This document shows, piece after piece, positions 43,792-53,209 of a DNA stretch of 55,719 bases (position 1 is the first letter of the stretch; each line of letters opens with the position of its first letter). Position numbers and translations under genes: made by a program. This stretch comes from Streptomyces sp. B93. Its GTDB lineage: Bacteria; Actinomycetota; Actinomycetes; Streptomycetales; Streptomycetaceae. The notes under the pieces were generated by a model, which saw only the letters and a list, made by a program, of their open reading frames with translations, ran no database searches and had not been told where the DNA came from. The DNA is taken from contig NZ_JAGPXL010000045.1 of NCBI RefSeq assembly GCF_018070565.1, positions 1 to 55,719 on the forward strand, in the 5' to 3' direction.

Positions 43792-45831
43792 TCAGCTGTC
43801 GGAACGGTCCTCGGGGGCCGGTTCGGCCACCGGGGCGGGCTCCGTGGCGGTGCTCTTGGCGGTGCTGATCGCCGCCGGGGCGCCGTTGGCCCCGTTCGTC
43901 AGTGCCAGCTCCTTCGGGGAGAGCACCGGCGGACGAGTGGAGGGCGTACGGCGCGACGAGCCGGTCCACGCGGGCCGCGGCGGGCGCTTGACGATCGGGG
44001 CGAAGATCTCGGCGATCTCCTCCTTGCCCAGCGTCTCCCTCTCCAGGAGCGCGAGGACGAGGTTGTCGAGGACGTCACGGTTCTCGACCAGGATCTCCCA
44101 CGCCTCGTTGTGCGCGGTCTCGATGAGCTTCTTGACCTCTTCGTCGACCAGCGCGGCGACCTCCTCGGAGTAGTCGCGCTGGTGAGCCATCTCACGGCCC
44201 AGGAACGGCTCGCTGTTGTCGCCGCCGAACTTGATGGCGCCGAGCCGCTCGGTCATGCCGTACTGCGTGACCATGGCGCGGGCCAGGCCGGTGGCCTTCT
44301 CGATGTCGTTCGCGGCGCCCGTCGTCGGGTCGTGGAAGACCAGTTCCTCGGCCGCGCGGCCGCCCAGCATGTAGGCCAGCTGGTCGAGCATCTCGTTGCG
44401 CGTGGTCGAGTACTTGTCCTCGTCCGGCAGGACCATGGTGTAGCCCAGGGCCCGCCCTCTGGAGAGGATCGTGATCTTGTGGACCGGGTCGGAGTTCGGT
44501 GAGGCCGCCGCGACCAGGGCGTGTCCGCCCTCGTGGTACGCGGTGATCTTCTTCTCCTTGTCCGACATGATCCGCGTCCGCTTCTGCGGACCGGCCACGA
44601 CGCGGTCGATCGCCTCGTCGAGCATCTTGTTGTCGATCAGCTTCTGGTCGCTGCGGGCCGTCAGCAGGGCGGCCTCGTTCAGCACGTTCGCCAGGTCGGC
44701 ACCGGTCATGCCAGGCGTACGGCGGGCGACGGCCGACAGGTCGACGTCGGGGGCGACCGGCTTGCCCTTCTGGTGGACCTTGAGGATCTCCATCCGGCCC
44801 TGCATGTCCGGGCGGTCGACGGCGATCTGCCGGTCGAAGCGGCCGGGGCGCAGCAGCGCCGGGTCGAGGATGTCGGGCCGGTTCGTCGCGGCGATGAGGA
44901 TCACACCGCCCTTGACGTCGAAGCCGTCCATCTCGACCAGCAACTGGTTCAGGGTCTGCTCGCGCTCGTCGTGACCGCCGCCGAGCCCGGCGCCGCGGTG
45001 GCGGCCGACGGCGTCGATCTCGTCGACGAAGACGATCGCCGGGGCGTTCGCCTTGGCCTGCTCGAACAGGTCACGGACCCGGGAGGCACCGACACCGACG
45101 AACATCTCGACGAAGTCGGAACCGGAGATCGAGTAGAAGGGGACGCCCGCCTCACCGGCGACGGCACGCGCGAGCAGCGTCTTGCCGGTACCAGGGGGGC
45201 CGTACAGCAGCACGCCCTTGGGGATCTTGGCGCCGACGGCCTGGAACTTCGCCGGCTCCTGGAGGAACTCCTTGATCTCGTGGAGTTCCTCGACGGCCTC
45301 CTCCGACCCCGCGACGTCCGCGAACGTCGTCTTCGGGGTGTCCTTGGTGATGAGCTTGGCCTTCGACTTGCCGAAGTTCATCACTCGCGAGCCGCCGCCC
45401 TGCATCTGATTCATCAGGAACAGGAAGACGACGACGATGAGGACGAAGGGGAGCAGCGAGAGCAGCACGCCCACGAACGGGTTCTGCTTGGACGGCGAGA
45501 CCGTGTAGCCGTCCGGGATCTGGTTGTCCTGGAACTTGGTTTGCAGTGTCTGGGCGAGGGTCACGCCCTGATCGCCGATGTAGCTCGCCTGGATCTTCGA
45601 GCTGTCCTCGATCTTTTCGCCGTCCTTGAGCTGGACCTTGATGGTCTGCTCGTCGCCGGTGGTCAGCTTGGCCGATTCGACCCTGTTGTCATTGATCGCC
45701 TGGACGACCTGGCCGGTGTCCACCGTCTTGTAGCCGCCGGACGAGCCGACGACCTGCATCAACACGACCACGGCAAGGACGGCCAGCACGATCCACATGA
45801 CCGGCCCACGGAAGTATCGCTTCACGTCCAT
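43792..45831 (-). CDS. ftsH: ATP-dependent zinc metalloprotease FtsH
   Basis: FtsH is the membrane-anchored AAA+ protease that degrades membrane and regulatory proteins. The 679-residue enzyme has two transmembrane helices (about 9-28 and 115-135) around a ~90-residue external domain. Walker A is GPPGTGKT near 208, and SRH-type GRFDRQI follows. The zinc motif HEGGH lies near 430, and the C-tail is Pro/Ala-rich. The ATG at 45831 starts the family sequence MDVKRYFRGPV. Another in-frame ATG lies 36 bases earlier, and neither has a strong ribosome site. hpt lies upstream in the same direction. Confidence 0.96.
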   Translation of the reverse strand: MDVKRYFRGPVMWIVLAVLAVVVLMQVVGSSGGYKTVDTGQVVQAINDNRVESAKLTTGDEQTIKVQLKDGEKIEDSSKIQASYIGDQGVTLAQTLQTKFQDNQIPDGYTVSPSKQNPFVGVLLSLLPFVLIVVVFLFLMNQMQGGGSRVMNFGKSKAKLITKDTPKTTFADVAGSEEAVEELHEIKEFLQEPAKFQAVGAKIPKGVLLYGPPGTGKTLLARAVAGEAGVPFYSISGSDFVEMFVGVGASRVRDLFEQAKANAPAIVFVDEIDAVGRHRGAGLGGGHDEREQTLNQLLVEMDGFDVKGGVILIAATNRPDILDPALLRPGRFDRQIAVDRPDMQGRMEILKVHQKGKPVAPDVDLSAVARRTPGMTGADLANVLNEAALLTARSDQKLIDNKMLDEAIDRVVAGPQKRTRIMSDKEKKITAYHEGGHALVAAASPNSDPVHKITILSRGRALGYTMVLPDEDKYSTTRNEMLDQLAYMLGGRAAEELVFHDPTTGAANDIEKATGLARAMVTQYGMTERLGAIKFGGDNSEPFLGREMAHQRDYSEEVAALVDEEVKKLIETAHNEAWEILVENRDVLDNLVLALLERETLGKEEIAEIFAPIVKRPPRPAWTGSSRRTPSTRPPVLSPKELALTNGANGAPAAISTAKSTATEPAPVAEPAPEDRSDS

Positions 45832-46038
45832 CCATACGGAGCGGTGCCGCCCCGTCCCTCCTGCCATAGTGAGTTTGATAAGACAGTTCTTCTGACGGTA
45901 CCCCAGCATTGTGGCCCCAAGCCGCGCGGGACAGCTGGCGAACCCGTCTGCATGCTCCAACGGCGCTGGGGCCGCCGGGGTTCCCGATCTTCGTACGTGC
46001 TGGGCCCTTCGAGTCAGCCCCGGGCGCCGACCCCGGGC

Positions 46039-46599
46039 TCAGCCGCCGTAGACGTGGGGCGCGAGAGTACCGACGAACGGGAGATTGCGGTACTTCTCGG
46101 CGTAGTCGAGGCCGTAGCCGACGACGAACTCGTTGGGGATGTCGAAGCCGACCCACTCCACGTCGATGGCGACCTTGGCGGCGTCCGGCTTGCGCAGCAG
46201 GGTGCACACCTTCAGCGACTCCGGCTCGCGCGAGCCGAGGTTGGACAGCAGCCAGGACAGGGTCAGGCCGGAGTCGATGATGTCCTCGACGATCAGGACG
46301 TGCTTGCCCTTGATGTCGGTGTCCAGGTCCTTGAGGATCCGCACGACACCGGAGGACTGGGTGCCCGCGCCGTAGGAGGACACGGCCATCCAGTCCATGG
46401 TGACGGGGGTGGACAGCGCCCGCGCGAGGTCGGCCATGACCATCACCGCGCCCTTGAGGACGCCGACGATCAGCAGGTCCTTGCCCGCGTACTCCGCGTC
46501 GATCTTCGCGGCCAGCTCGATGAGCTTCGCGTCGATCTCTTCCTTGGTGATGAGCACCTGCTGGAGGTCGGCACCCATGTCTTTCGCGTCCACCCGCAT
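46039..46599 (-). CDS. hpt: Hypoxanthine phosphoribosyltransferase
   Basis: Hpt salvages hypoxanthine and guanine to IMP and GMP. The 186-residue enzyme has the PRPP motif VLIVEDIIDSGLTLSWLL, the flexible loop AVSSYGAGTQSSG, and the purine-binding region VGFDIPNEFVVGYGLDY. I use ATG 46599; an in-frame GTG at 46617 would add 6 residues, and neither has a clear ribosome site. The order tilS-hpt-ftsH on one strand is common in bacteria. Confidence 0.95.
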   Translation of the reverse strand: MRVDAKDMGADLQQVLITKEEIDAKLIELAAKIDAEYAGKDLLIVGVLKGAVMVMADLARALSTPVTMDWMAVSSYGAGTQSSGVVRILKDLDTDIKGKHVLIVEDIIDSGLTLSWLLSNLGSREPESLKVCTLLRKPDAAKVAIDVEWVGFDIPNEFVVGYGLDYAEKYRNLPFVGTLAPHVYGG

Positions 46600-46682
46600 C
46601 ACTTTCGGTCGTCCCACCGGCCGTCCGGCCGCTCCTCGACTTCACCGAGGGGCGACCGGTGCCCTCCCCGGAGGGAGGAGTT

Positions 46683-47708
46683 TCAGCCTTGCCGAATCAC
46701 CAGTCTGCCACCCTGACGCTGGGCGACGACTTTGCCGGGGAGATTGATGGCCCCCTGACCACGCCATCCGGTGATCAGGCGGTCGACTTCCTCGATGTGC
46801 CGGGCGAACAGCGAACCGGCCGGGGCACCGGCCTCGATGGCGGCGCGGCGCAGGACTCGGCGGCGTACGGCGGGCGGCAGGGCGTAGAGCTTGGCGCACT
46901 CCAGCCGGCCCGTGGCGTCGCGGACACTGGCCTCGGCCTGGCTGGCCCAGGCGTCGAGGGCGTCGGCGTCGTCCCGGGAGAGCTGGGCCGTCCGGGCGAG
47001 CGCCTCGACGACGCCCTTGCCGAGCGCCTTCTCCAGGGCGGGCAGGCCCTCGTGCCGCAGCCTGGACCTGGTGTAGGCGGGATCGGCGTTGTGGGGGTCG
47101 TCCCAGACGGGGAGGGACTGGACCATGCAGGCCTTGCGGGCGGTCTGCCGGTCGAGCCCGAGGAAGGGCCGCCGGTAACGGCCGCCGGCCCCCGAGACCG
47201 CGGCCATTCCGGACAGGGAGCGGATGCCGGAGCCCCGGGCGAGGCCCAGCAGGACGGTTTCGGCCTGGTCGTCGCGGGTGTGGCCGAGCAGCACCGCGCG
47301 GGCGCCGTGGCGTTCGGCGGCGGTGTCGAGGGCGGCGTAGCGGGCGTCACGGGCGGCGGCTTCGGGGCCGCCCTCGCGGCCCACCGTCACGGCGGTGGAC
47401 ACGACGGGGTCGAGCCCGAGTTCGCGCAGGCGCTGGACGACCTCGGCGGCGCGCGCGTCGGACTCGGCCTGGAGGCCGTGGTCGACGGTGACGCCGCCCG
47501 CGCGGATGCCCAGCTTGGGGGCCTCGAAGGCGAGCGCGGAGGCCAGGGCCATGGAGTCGGCGCCGCCGGAGCACGCCACGAGCACGAGCGGTGAGGGGGG
47601 ACGCTCGTGGGACGGGACGGCCGGGGTGCGGCGGTGTTCGGTGAGGATGTCGTGGAGGACGCGGCGGACCGCCAGGCGTATCGCCGCGACCGCAGGATGG
47701 GGACCCAT
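46683..47708 (-). CDS. tilS: tRNA(Ile)-lysidine synthase TilS
   Basis: TilS modifies C34 of the CAU-anticodon tRNA(Ile) to lysidine so that AUA is read. The 341-residue protein shows the PP-loop ATPase motif SGGADS near residues 47-52, then VDHGLQAES, LGHTRDDQAETVLL, and the substrate region RPFLGLDRQTAR followed by RSRLRHEGLPAL. It is shorter than E. coli TilS, as expected for actinobacteria. The start ATG follows GAAGGGA. It precedes hpt on the same strand. Confidence 0.95.
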   Translation of the reverse strand: MGPHPAVAAIRLAVRRVLHDILTEHRRTPAVPSHERPPSPLVLVACSGGADSMALASALAFEAPKLGIRAGGVTVDHGLQAESDARAAEVVQRLRELGLDPVVSTAVTVGREGGPEAAARDARYAALDTAAERHGARAVLLGHTRDDQAETVLLGLARGSGIRSLSGMAAVSGAGGRYRRPFLGLDRQTARKACMVQSLPVWDDPHNADPAYTRSRLRHEGLPALEKALGKGVVEALARTAQLSRDDADALDAWASQAEASVRDATGRLECAKLYALPPAVRRRVLRRAAIEAGAPAGSLFARHIEEVDRLITGWRGQGAINLPGKVVAQRQGGRLVIRQG

Positions 47709-47901
47709 GTCCGGTTCCCTTCATGAAGTTGTCGGGGGTGAGACCCGAGGTTCGGTCACTCAGAGTGTGTAGATGGTGACAGAACCGTGCGGTTCCCCGA
47801 GCATTGCACGCCTACCCATGGCTCACGGTCCCTCGGACGGGTGATTGAAGGGGCGTTTGCCTGCCGTCGGCGGAATTCGGTTCACGACCCGGACACGGTG
47901 T

Positions 47902-49035
47902 TCACCCCTCCGGCTTGCGGTGCACCCGCGCGACCCAGTCCGCCGGTTTGGCGATCTCCGCCTTGGTGGGGAGGGTGTTCGGCGAGGTCCACACGCGGTT
48001 GAAACCGTCCATGCCGACCTCGTCCACGACGGCCCGTACGAAGCGTTCGCCGTCGCGGTACTGCCTGAGCTTGGCGTCCAGGCCGAGCAGCTTGCGCAGG
48101 GCGAGGTCGAGGCGGGAGGCGCCCTTCGCGCGGCGCTGCTGGAACTTCTCGCGGATCTCCGCGACCGACGGCACGACCGCGGGGCCGACGCCGTCCATCA
48201 CGAAGTCGGCGTGCCCCTCCAGCAGGGACATCACGGCGGTGAGACGGCCGAGGATCTCCCGCTGGCCCGGGGTCTGCACGATCTCCACGAGGGACCGGCC
48301 GCCGTTGTCCTCCTCGCCCTCCGGGCGCCCCCCGGCGAGGCTCTGCGCGGCCTCCCGGATGCGCTCCAGGACGGTCATGGGGTCGACGTCGGTCTCCGCG
48401 AGGAACGCCTGGATCTCGCTCTCCAGGTGGTCCCGCAGCCAGGGCACCGCGGTGAACTGGGTGCGGTGCGTCTCCTCGTGCAGACACACCCACAGCCGGA
48501 AGTCGTGCGGCTGTACGTCGAGTTCGCGCTCCACGTGGACGATGTTCGGGGCGACCAGCAGGAGCCGGCCGCCGCCGTTCTCACCGGCGGGCAGGTCCCG
48601 GGTGGGCGGGGCGAAGGTCTCGTACTGGCCGAGGACGCGGGAGGCCAGGAAGGACAGCAGCATGCCCAGCTCGACGCCGGTGACCTTGCCGCCGACGGCG
48701 CCGAGGACGGCGCCGCCGGGGGTGCTGCCGCGCCGCTCCTGCATCTTGTCGAGCAACGGCTTGAGGATCTCGCGGAACCCGGCGACGTTCGCCCGGACCC
48801 AGCCGGGGCGGTCGACCACCAGGACGGGGGTGTCGTGGGTCTCCTCGGTGCCCAGACGAGTGAAGCCCCGGACGTGTTCCTCCGAGGCCCTGGCGTGCCG
48901 GCGAAGCTCCGCGACGACGGCCCTGGCCTCGTCACGGGTGACCTCGGGGCCCGGCCGTACCAGCCGGGTCGCGGTCGCCACCGCGAGGTTCCAGTCGACC
49001 ATCCCAGAAGATGCGGCACCACCGATGCTCGTCAT
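47902..49035 (-). CDS. DUF2342 zinc-dependent metalloprotease-like protein
   Basis: The 377-residue protein contains an HExxH motif (CLHEETHRTQF, near residues 184-189), typical of a zincin. It belongs to a family once labelled as associated with coenzyme F420 biosynthesis. No signal peptide or obvious transmembrane helix is present, so it is probably cytoplasmic. A large Gly-rich hydrophobic patch (GGAVLGAVGGKVTGVELGML) may pack against membranes. TACGGT (49042-49047) is 6 bases before the ATG, suggesting a leaderless start. It converges with nothing but lies back to back with dacB in the same direction; its role is unknown. Confidence 0.85.
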   Translation of the reverse strand: MTSIGGAASSGMVDWNLAVATATRLVRPGPEVTRDEARAVVAELRRHARASEEHVRGFTRLGTEETHDTPVLVVDRPGWVRANVAGFREILKPLLDKMQERRGSTPGGAVLGAVGGKVTGVELGMLLSFLASRVLGQYETFAPPTRDLPAGENGGGRLLLVAPNIVHVERELDVQPHDFRLWVCLHEETHRTQFTAVPWLRDHLESEIQAFLAETDVDPMTVLERIREAAQSLAGGRPEGEEDNGGRSLVEIVQTPGQREILGRLTAVMSLLEGHADFVMDGVGPAVVPSVAEIREKFQQRRAKGASRLDLALRKLLGLDAKLRQYRDGERFVRAVVDEVGMDGFNRVWTSPNTLPTKAEIAKPADWVARVHRKPEG

Positions 49036-49123
49036 GCGTCAACCGTACGTGAGCGCATCCACTTGGGGCAGGCCGTGATGGCCGACAGGGGGTAAGGCGC
49101 CTCCGGGACCGCGGCGGGGCGGT

Positions 49124-50731
49124 TCATCCGCAGCCGCACCCCGCCAGCGCCGTCGCCGCGCGGTCCAGGGCGGCCTGGGCGGCGTACGGGTCGACGGTCT
49201 CCGAGGAGAGGAACCCGAAGGCCAGGAGGCGTCCGTCGGCGGTGACGACCGTGCCCGCGAGGGTGTTGACGCCGGTGAGCGTGCCGGTCTTGGCGCGTAC
49301 GACACCGGCGGCGCCGTCCGTGTAGCGGCTGGTCAGCGTGCCGGTGAACCCGGCCACCGGGAGGCCGGTGAGGGCGGGGCGCAGCTCGGGGCGGGCGGGG
49401 TCGGCGGCGGTGACCAGCAGGTCGGTCAGCAGGTCGGCGGAGAGCCGGTTGTCGCGGCTGAGGCCACTGCCGTCCTTGAAGACGGCGCCGTCCAGCGGCA
49501 GGCCGAGCTTCTCCAGCTGGGCGTGGATGGCGCGTCCGGCGCCGTCGAAGTCGGGGCGCTGACCGGAGGCGATGGCGGTGTGCCGCGCGAGGTGCTCGGA
49601 GAGGTCGTTGTCGCTGTTGGTCAGCATCCGCTCGACGAGGGCGGAGACGGGGGGCGAGGAGACGGCGGCGAGCGTCTCGGCGCGGCCGGTGGCCTTGGAG
49701 GGGCCAGGGGCGGTCGACTCGATGCCGTGGTCCTCGAGGAAGCCCGCGAAGGCGCGGGTCGCCTCGGCTGCGGGGTCGGGCACGCGCGGGACGGGCCCGC
49801 GCGTGGAGTCGTCGGTACGGCCTTCGTCGGCCATGAGGGGCGTCACGCGCGCGAGGTTGTCGTTCACGCCGATGGTGTGCAGGTCGGTACCGGCGTACAG
49901 GGTGGTGTCGTACGACAGCGTCACCTGGCGTACGTCGCGTTCCGCCAGGGCGGCGGCGGTCCTGGCGGCGAGGGTGCGCAGGCTGGCCGAGCCCGCGGCG
50001 TCCTCGCGGGCGGTGAGGGTGGGGTCGCCGCCGCCGACGAGGACGAGTTCGCCGGTGTCGGGCTCGTAGGCGGCGCGGGTGGTGAGGCGGTGGTCGGGGC
50101 CGAGTGCGGCGAGGGCGGCGACGGCGGTGGGCAGCTTGGTGGTGGAGGCGGGGATGAAGGTTTCTCCGGTGGCGCTGCCGTGGAGCCGCTTGCCGGTGCC
50201 CAGGTCGACCACGGAGGCGGCGCGGCGGGCGCCGAGCGCCGGGTCGCCCAGGAGGGGGCCGAGGACCTCGCTGAGGCTCGGGCCGTCCGGCGCGGAGCGC
50301 ACCGTCTCGGCGCCGAGGCCGGTCAGCACGGACGCGGCGCTGGGCGCGGGGCGCGGGGCACCGGCCGCGGTGTCGGAGCCGCCGGAGCTGTTCGAGCTGT
50401 CGGACGTACCGGAATTACGTCCGTGATCTGCGCCACCCGCCTGTTCCGCGGCGACGGCACGGGCCCGCTCGGACGTACGCTGGCCGGAGGAGTCCCAGGG
50501 GCCGGCGACGGTCACCGCACCGGCGGTCAGCGCCAGCCCCGCCACGGTGGCTCCGGTCGTGTACCGCCAGGTCGCCGCGCCCTTGACCTGCGGTTTCAGC
50601 GCTCGGGTCAGTCGCGTCACCCGCGGCCGGGCGACCCCCACGACCCGGGTGAGCCGGGGACGTACGGCGTCCGCGACCCGCGCCACACGCGGCCTCGCGG
50701 CCCGCCAAGGCCTCAGCTCTGGCACGACCAC
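49124..50731 (-). CDS. dacB: D-alanyl-D-alanine carboxypeptidase/endopeptidase, PBP4 (S13) family
   Basis: This is a wall-modifying serine peptidase. The 535-residue protein carries a single N-terminal transmembrane helix (about 58-76) after a repeated basic region (VARPRVTRLTRALKPQV). The penicillin-binding motifs follow in order: SxxK as ASTTKL near 194-198, SxN as SDN near 372, and KTG as KTGTLTG near 478. The C-terminus is CGCG. The N-terminal cytoplasmic part is unusually rich in Arg/Pro/Val repeats. It is divergent from ppa. Confidence 0.94.
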   Translation of the reverse strand: MVVPELRPWRAARPRVARVADAVRPRLTRVVGVARPRVTRLTRALKPQVKGAATWRYTTGATVAGLALTAGAVTVAGPWDSSGQRTSERARAVAAEQAGGADHGRNSGTSDSSNSSGGSDTAAGAPRPAPSAASVLTGLGAETVRSAPDGPSLSEVLGPLLGDPALGARRAASVVDLGTGKRLHGSATGETFIPASTTKLPTAVAALAALGPDHRLTTRAAYEPDTGELVLVGGGDPTLTAREDAAGSASLRTLAARTAAALAERDVRQVTLSYDTTLYAGTDLHTIGVNDNLARVTPLMADEGRTDDSTRGPVPRVPDPAAEATRAFAGFLEDHGIESTAPGPSKATGRAETLAAVSSPPVSALVERMLTNSDNDLSEHLARHTAIASGQRPDFDGAGRAIHAQLEKLGLPLDGAVFKDGSGLSRDNRLSADLLTDLLVTAADPARPELRPALTGLPVAGFTGTLTSRYTDGAAGVVRAKTGTLTGVNTLAGTVVTADGRLLAFGFLSSETVDPYAAQAALDRAATALAGCGCG

Positions 50732-50810
50732 CAGCCCCTTTCGCGATCACACACCTGCGTAGGGGACACTTAACCACCAGAACTGTGTGCTGATCATGGA
50801 GGAGCCACCG

Positions 50811-51302
50811 GTGGAGTTCGACGTCACGATCGAGATCCCGAAGGGTTCGCGCAACAAGTACGAGGTGGACCACGAGACCGGTCGTATCCGCCTGGACCGC
50901 CGACTCTTCACCTCGACGACCTACCCGGCCGACTACGGCTTCGTCGAGAACACCCTGGGCGAGGACGGTGACCCGCTGGACGCCCTCGTCATCCTGGACG
51001 AGCCGACGTTCCCCGGCTGCCTCATCAAGTGCCGCGCGGTCGGCATGTTCCGGATGACCGACGAGGCGGGCGGCGACGACAAGCTGCTCTGCGTCCCGGC
51101 GTCCGACCCGCGCATGGAGCACCTGCGGGACATCCACCACGTCGCGGAGTTCGACCGGCTGGAGATCCAGCACTTCTTCGAGGTCTACAAGGACCTGGAG
51201 CCCGGCAAGTCCGTCGAGGGCGCAGACTGGGTCGGTCGCGCGGACGCCGAGGTCGAGCTGGAGAAGTCGTACAAGCGCTTCAAGGAGCAGGGCGGTCACT
51301 GA
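50811..51302 (+). CDS. ppa: Inorganic pyrophosphatase
   Basis: Ppa hydrolyses pyrophosphate and drives biosynthesis forward. The 163-residue length fits bacterial family I enzymes. The signatures EIPKGSRNKYEVD, the active-site stretch EDGDPLDALVILDEPTFPG (Asp ligands of Mg), and KDLEPGKSVEGADWVG are present. I use GTG 50811, which follows GGAGGAG by about 8 bases. An in-frame ATG lies 12 bases earlier, and another codon earlier still. A strong hairpin follows the stop. Confidence 0.97.
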   Translation: MEFDVTIEIPKGSRNKYEVDHETGRIRLDRRLFTSTTYPADYGFVENTLGEDGDPLDALVILDEPTFPGCLIKCRAVGMFRMTDEAGGDDKLLCVPASDPRMEHLRDIHHVAEFDRLEIQHFFEVYKDLEPGKSVEGADWVGRADAEVELEKSYKRFKEQGGH

Positions 51303-51320
51303 GACCACGTCCTGCCGTTC

Positions 51321-51357
51321 ACGGGCCGCGTGACCCCCTGGGGGTGACGCGGCCCGT
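51321..51357 (+). terminator. Hairpin terminator of ppa
   Basis: ACGGGCCGCGTGACCCC pairs with GGGGTGACGCGGCCCGT with one mismatch across a 3-base CTG loop. It lies 19 bases after the ppa stop. Confidence 0.88.
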
Positions 51358-51468
51358 CCGCGTGTCCGCGCGCGGCACGCGTGCGTGTCCGTCCGCATGG
51401 CTGTGCGCATACTGGGGCAGTCGTTGCCGGGCACAGGAGTCGTACGTCGTACAGGGAGCGCTGCGCAA

Positions 51469-53148
51469 GTGACGGACGCGGAGGACCGCAAGCCGCATTC
51501 CGACGAGGCGAGGAGCGCGTTCGCACCGCCGCCGTCGGTGGACGGTGAGTCGTCGACGACGTCCGAGTTCGCGGTGCCGGTGGGCTTCGACGTCCCCAGG
51601 GTCGCCCCCGAGCCGGAGACGACGTCCGAGTTCGCCGTCCCGGACGGGCTCGACGTCCGTCCCGCGGGCGAGCACGAGGGGTCGGCGTTCAGTCCGCCGA
51701 GCACCTACAGCACCCGCAGCGCGCCGCCCGCCTTCACCCCGCCGAGCGGTGTGCCGGTCGTCAGCCTCACGAAGGACGCGCCGTGGCAGGTGCGGATGCG
51801 CACCATGCTGCGGCTGCCGGTGACGGAACGGCCCGCTCCGGAGCCGGGGCCCAAGACGGAGGAGGGCGGACCGGCCGCCCCGCGCGTGCTCGACCTGACG
51901 CTGCGTATCGGGGAGCTGCTGCTGGCGGGCGGCGAGGGCGCGGAGGACGTGGAGGCGGCGATGTTCGCCGTGTGCCGGTCCTACGGCCTGGACCGCTGCG
52001 AGCCGAACGTGACCTTCACCCTGCTGTCGATCTCCTACCAGCCGTCCCTGGTCGACGATCCCGTCACCGCCTCGCGGACCGTACGTCGACGGGGCACCGA
52101 CTACACCCGGCTGGCGGCGGTGTTCCAGCTGGTGGACGACCTGAGTGACCCGGAGGCCCACCTCTCCCTGGAGGAGGCCTACCGGCGGCTCGCGGAGATC
52201 CGCCGCAACCGGCACCCTTACCCGACCTGGGTGCTGACCGGGGCGAGCGGGCTGCTCGCGGGCGCGGCCTCGGTGCTGGTCGGCGGTGGGGTGCTGGTCT
52301 TCTTCGCGGCGGCGCTGGGCGCCATGCTCGGGGACCGGCTGGCGTGGCTGTGCGCGGGGCGCGGGCTGCCGGAGTTCTACCAGTTCACCGTCGCGGCGAT
52401 GCCTCCGGCCGCGATAGGCGTCGCGCTGACGCTGGCACACGCCGACGTGAAGGCCTCCGCGGTCATCACCGGTGGGCTGTTCGCGCTGCTGCCCGGGCGG
52501 GCCCTGGTGGCGGGTGTGCAGGACGGTCTGACCGGCTTCTACATCACCGCCGCCGCCCGGCTGCTGGAGGTCATGTACTTCTTCGTGGGCATCGTCGTCG
52601 GGGTGCTGGTGGTGCTCTACTTCGGCGTCCAGCTGGGCGCCCAGCTCAACCCGGACGCGGCGCTGAGCATCGAGGAACGGCCGCTCTGGCAGCTGGCGGC
52701 GTCGATGCTGCTGTCGCTCACCTTCGCGGTGCTGCTCCAGCAGGAACGGTCCACCGTCCTCGCGGTCACCCTCAACGGCGGTGTCGCGTGGGCCGTCTAC
52801 GGCGCCATGCACTACGCGGGCGATCTGTCGCCCGTCGCCTCCACGGCGGTCGCGGCGGGTCTGGTGGGCCTCTTCGGGCAGTTGCTGTCCCGCTACCGCT
52901 ACGCCTCCGCGCTGCCTTACACGACGGCCGCCATCGGCCCGCTGCTGCCGGGTTCGGCGACGTACTTCGGTCTGCTGTCGATCGCCCAGAACGACGTCGA
53001 CAGGGGCCTGGACTCGCTCACCAAGGCCGGTGCGCTCGCCATCGCCATCGCGATCGGGGTCAACCTCGGGTCGGAGATCTCACGCCTCTTCATGCGGGTG
53101 GGTTCGCCGGAGGGCCGCAAGGGCGCCAAGCGGACGCGCGGCTTCTGA
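51469..53148 (+). CDS. ThrE-type threonine/serine exporter family membrane protein
   Basis: This 559-residue protein has a long disordered N-terminus (residues 1-~140) and a soluble ThrE domain (VLDLTLRIGELLLAGGEGAE). At least nine transmembrane helices follow (from ~250 on). It resembles the ThrE exporter family, with both the cytoplasmic catalytic-like domain and the transport domain in one chain. The N-terminus contains a duplicated segment TTSEFAVPVGFDVP / TTSEFAVPDGLDVR. The GTG at 51469 follows GGGAG; the frame is open slightly upstream. The substrate is inferred only from the family. Confidence 0.88.
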   Translation: MTDAEDRKPHSDEARSAFAPPPSVDGESSTTSEFAVPVGFDVPRVAPEPETTSEFAVPDGLDVRPAGEHEGSAFSPPSTYSTRSAPPAFTPPSGVPVVSLTKDAPWQVRMRTMLRLPVTERPAPEPGPKTEEGGPAAPRVLDLTLRIGELLLAGGEGAEDVEAAMFAVCRSYGLDRCEPNVTFTLLSISYQPSLVDDPVTASRTVRRRGTDYTRLAAVFQLVDDLSDPEAHLSLEEAYRRLAEIRRNRHPYPTWVLTGASGLLAGAASVLVGGGVLVFFAAALGAMLGDRLAWLCAGRGLPEFYQFTVAAMPPAAIGVALTLAHADVKASAVITGGLFALLPGRALVAGVQDGLTGFYITAAARLLEVMYFFVGIVVGVLVVLYFGVQLGAQLNPDAALSIEERPLWQLAASMLLSLTFAVLLQQERSTVLAVTLNGGVAWAVYGAMHYAGDLSPVASTAVAAGLVGLFGQLLSRYRYASALPYTTAAIGPLLPGSATYFGLLSIAQNDVDRGLDSLTKAGALAIAIAIGVNLGSEISRLFMRVGSPEGRKGAKRTRGF

Positions 53149-53209
53149 GCCACGGGCCCGGGGCAGGGCTCCCGGTGCTCCCGCGTGGGCGGGTCATAAC
53201 CTGGACGGC

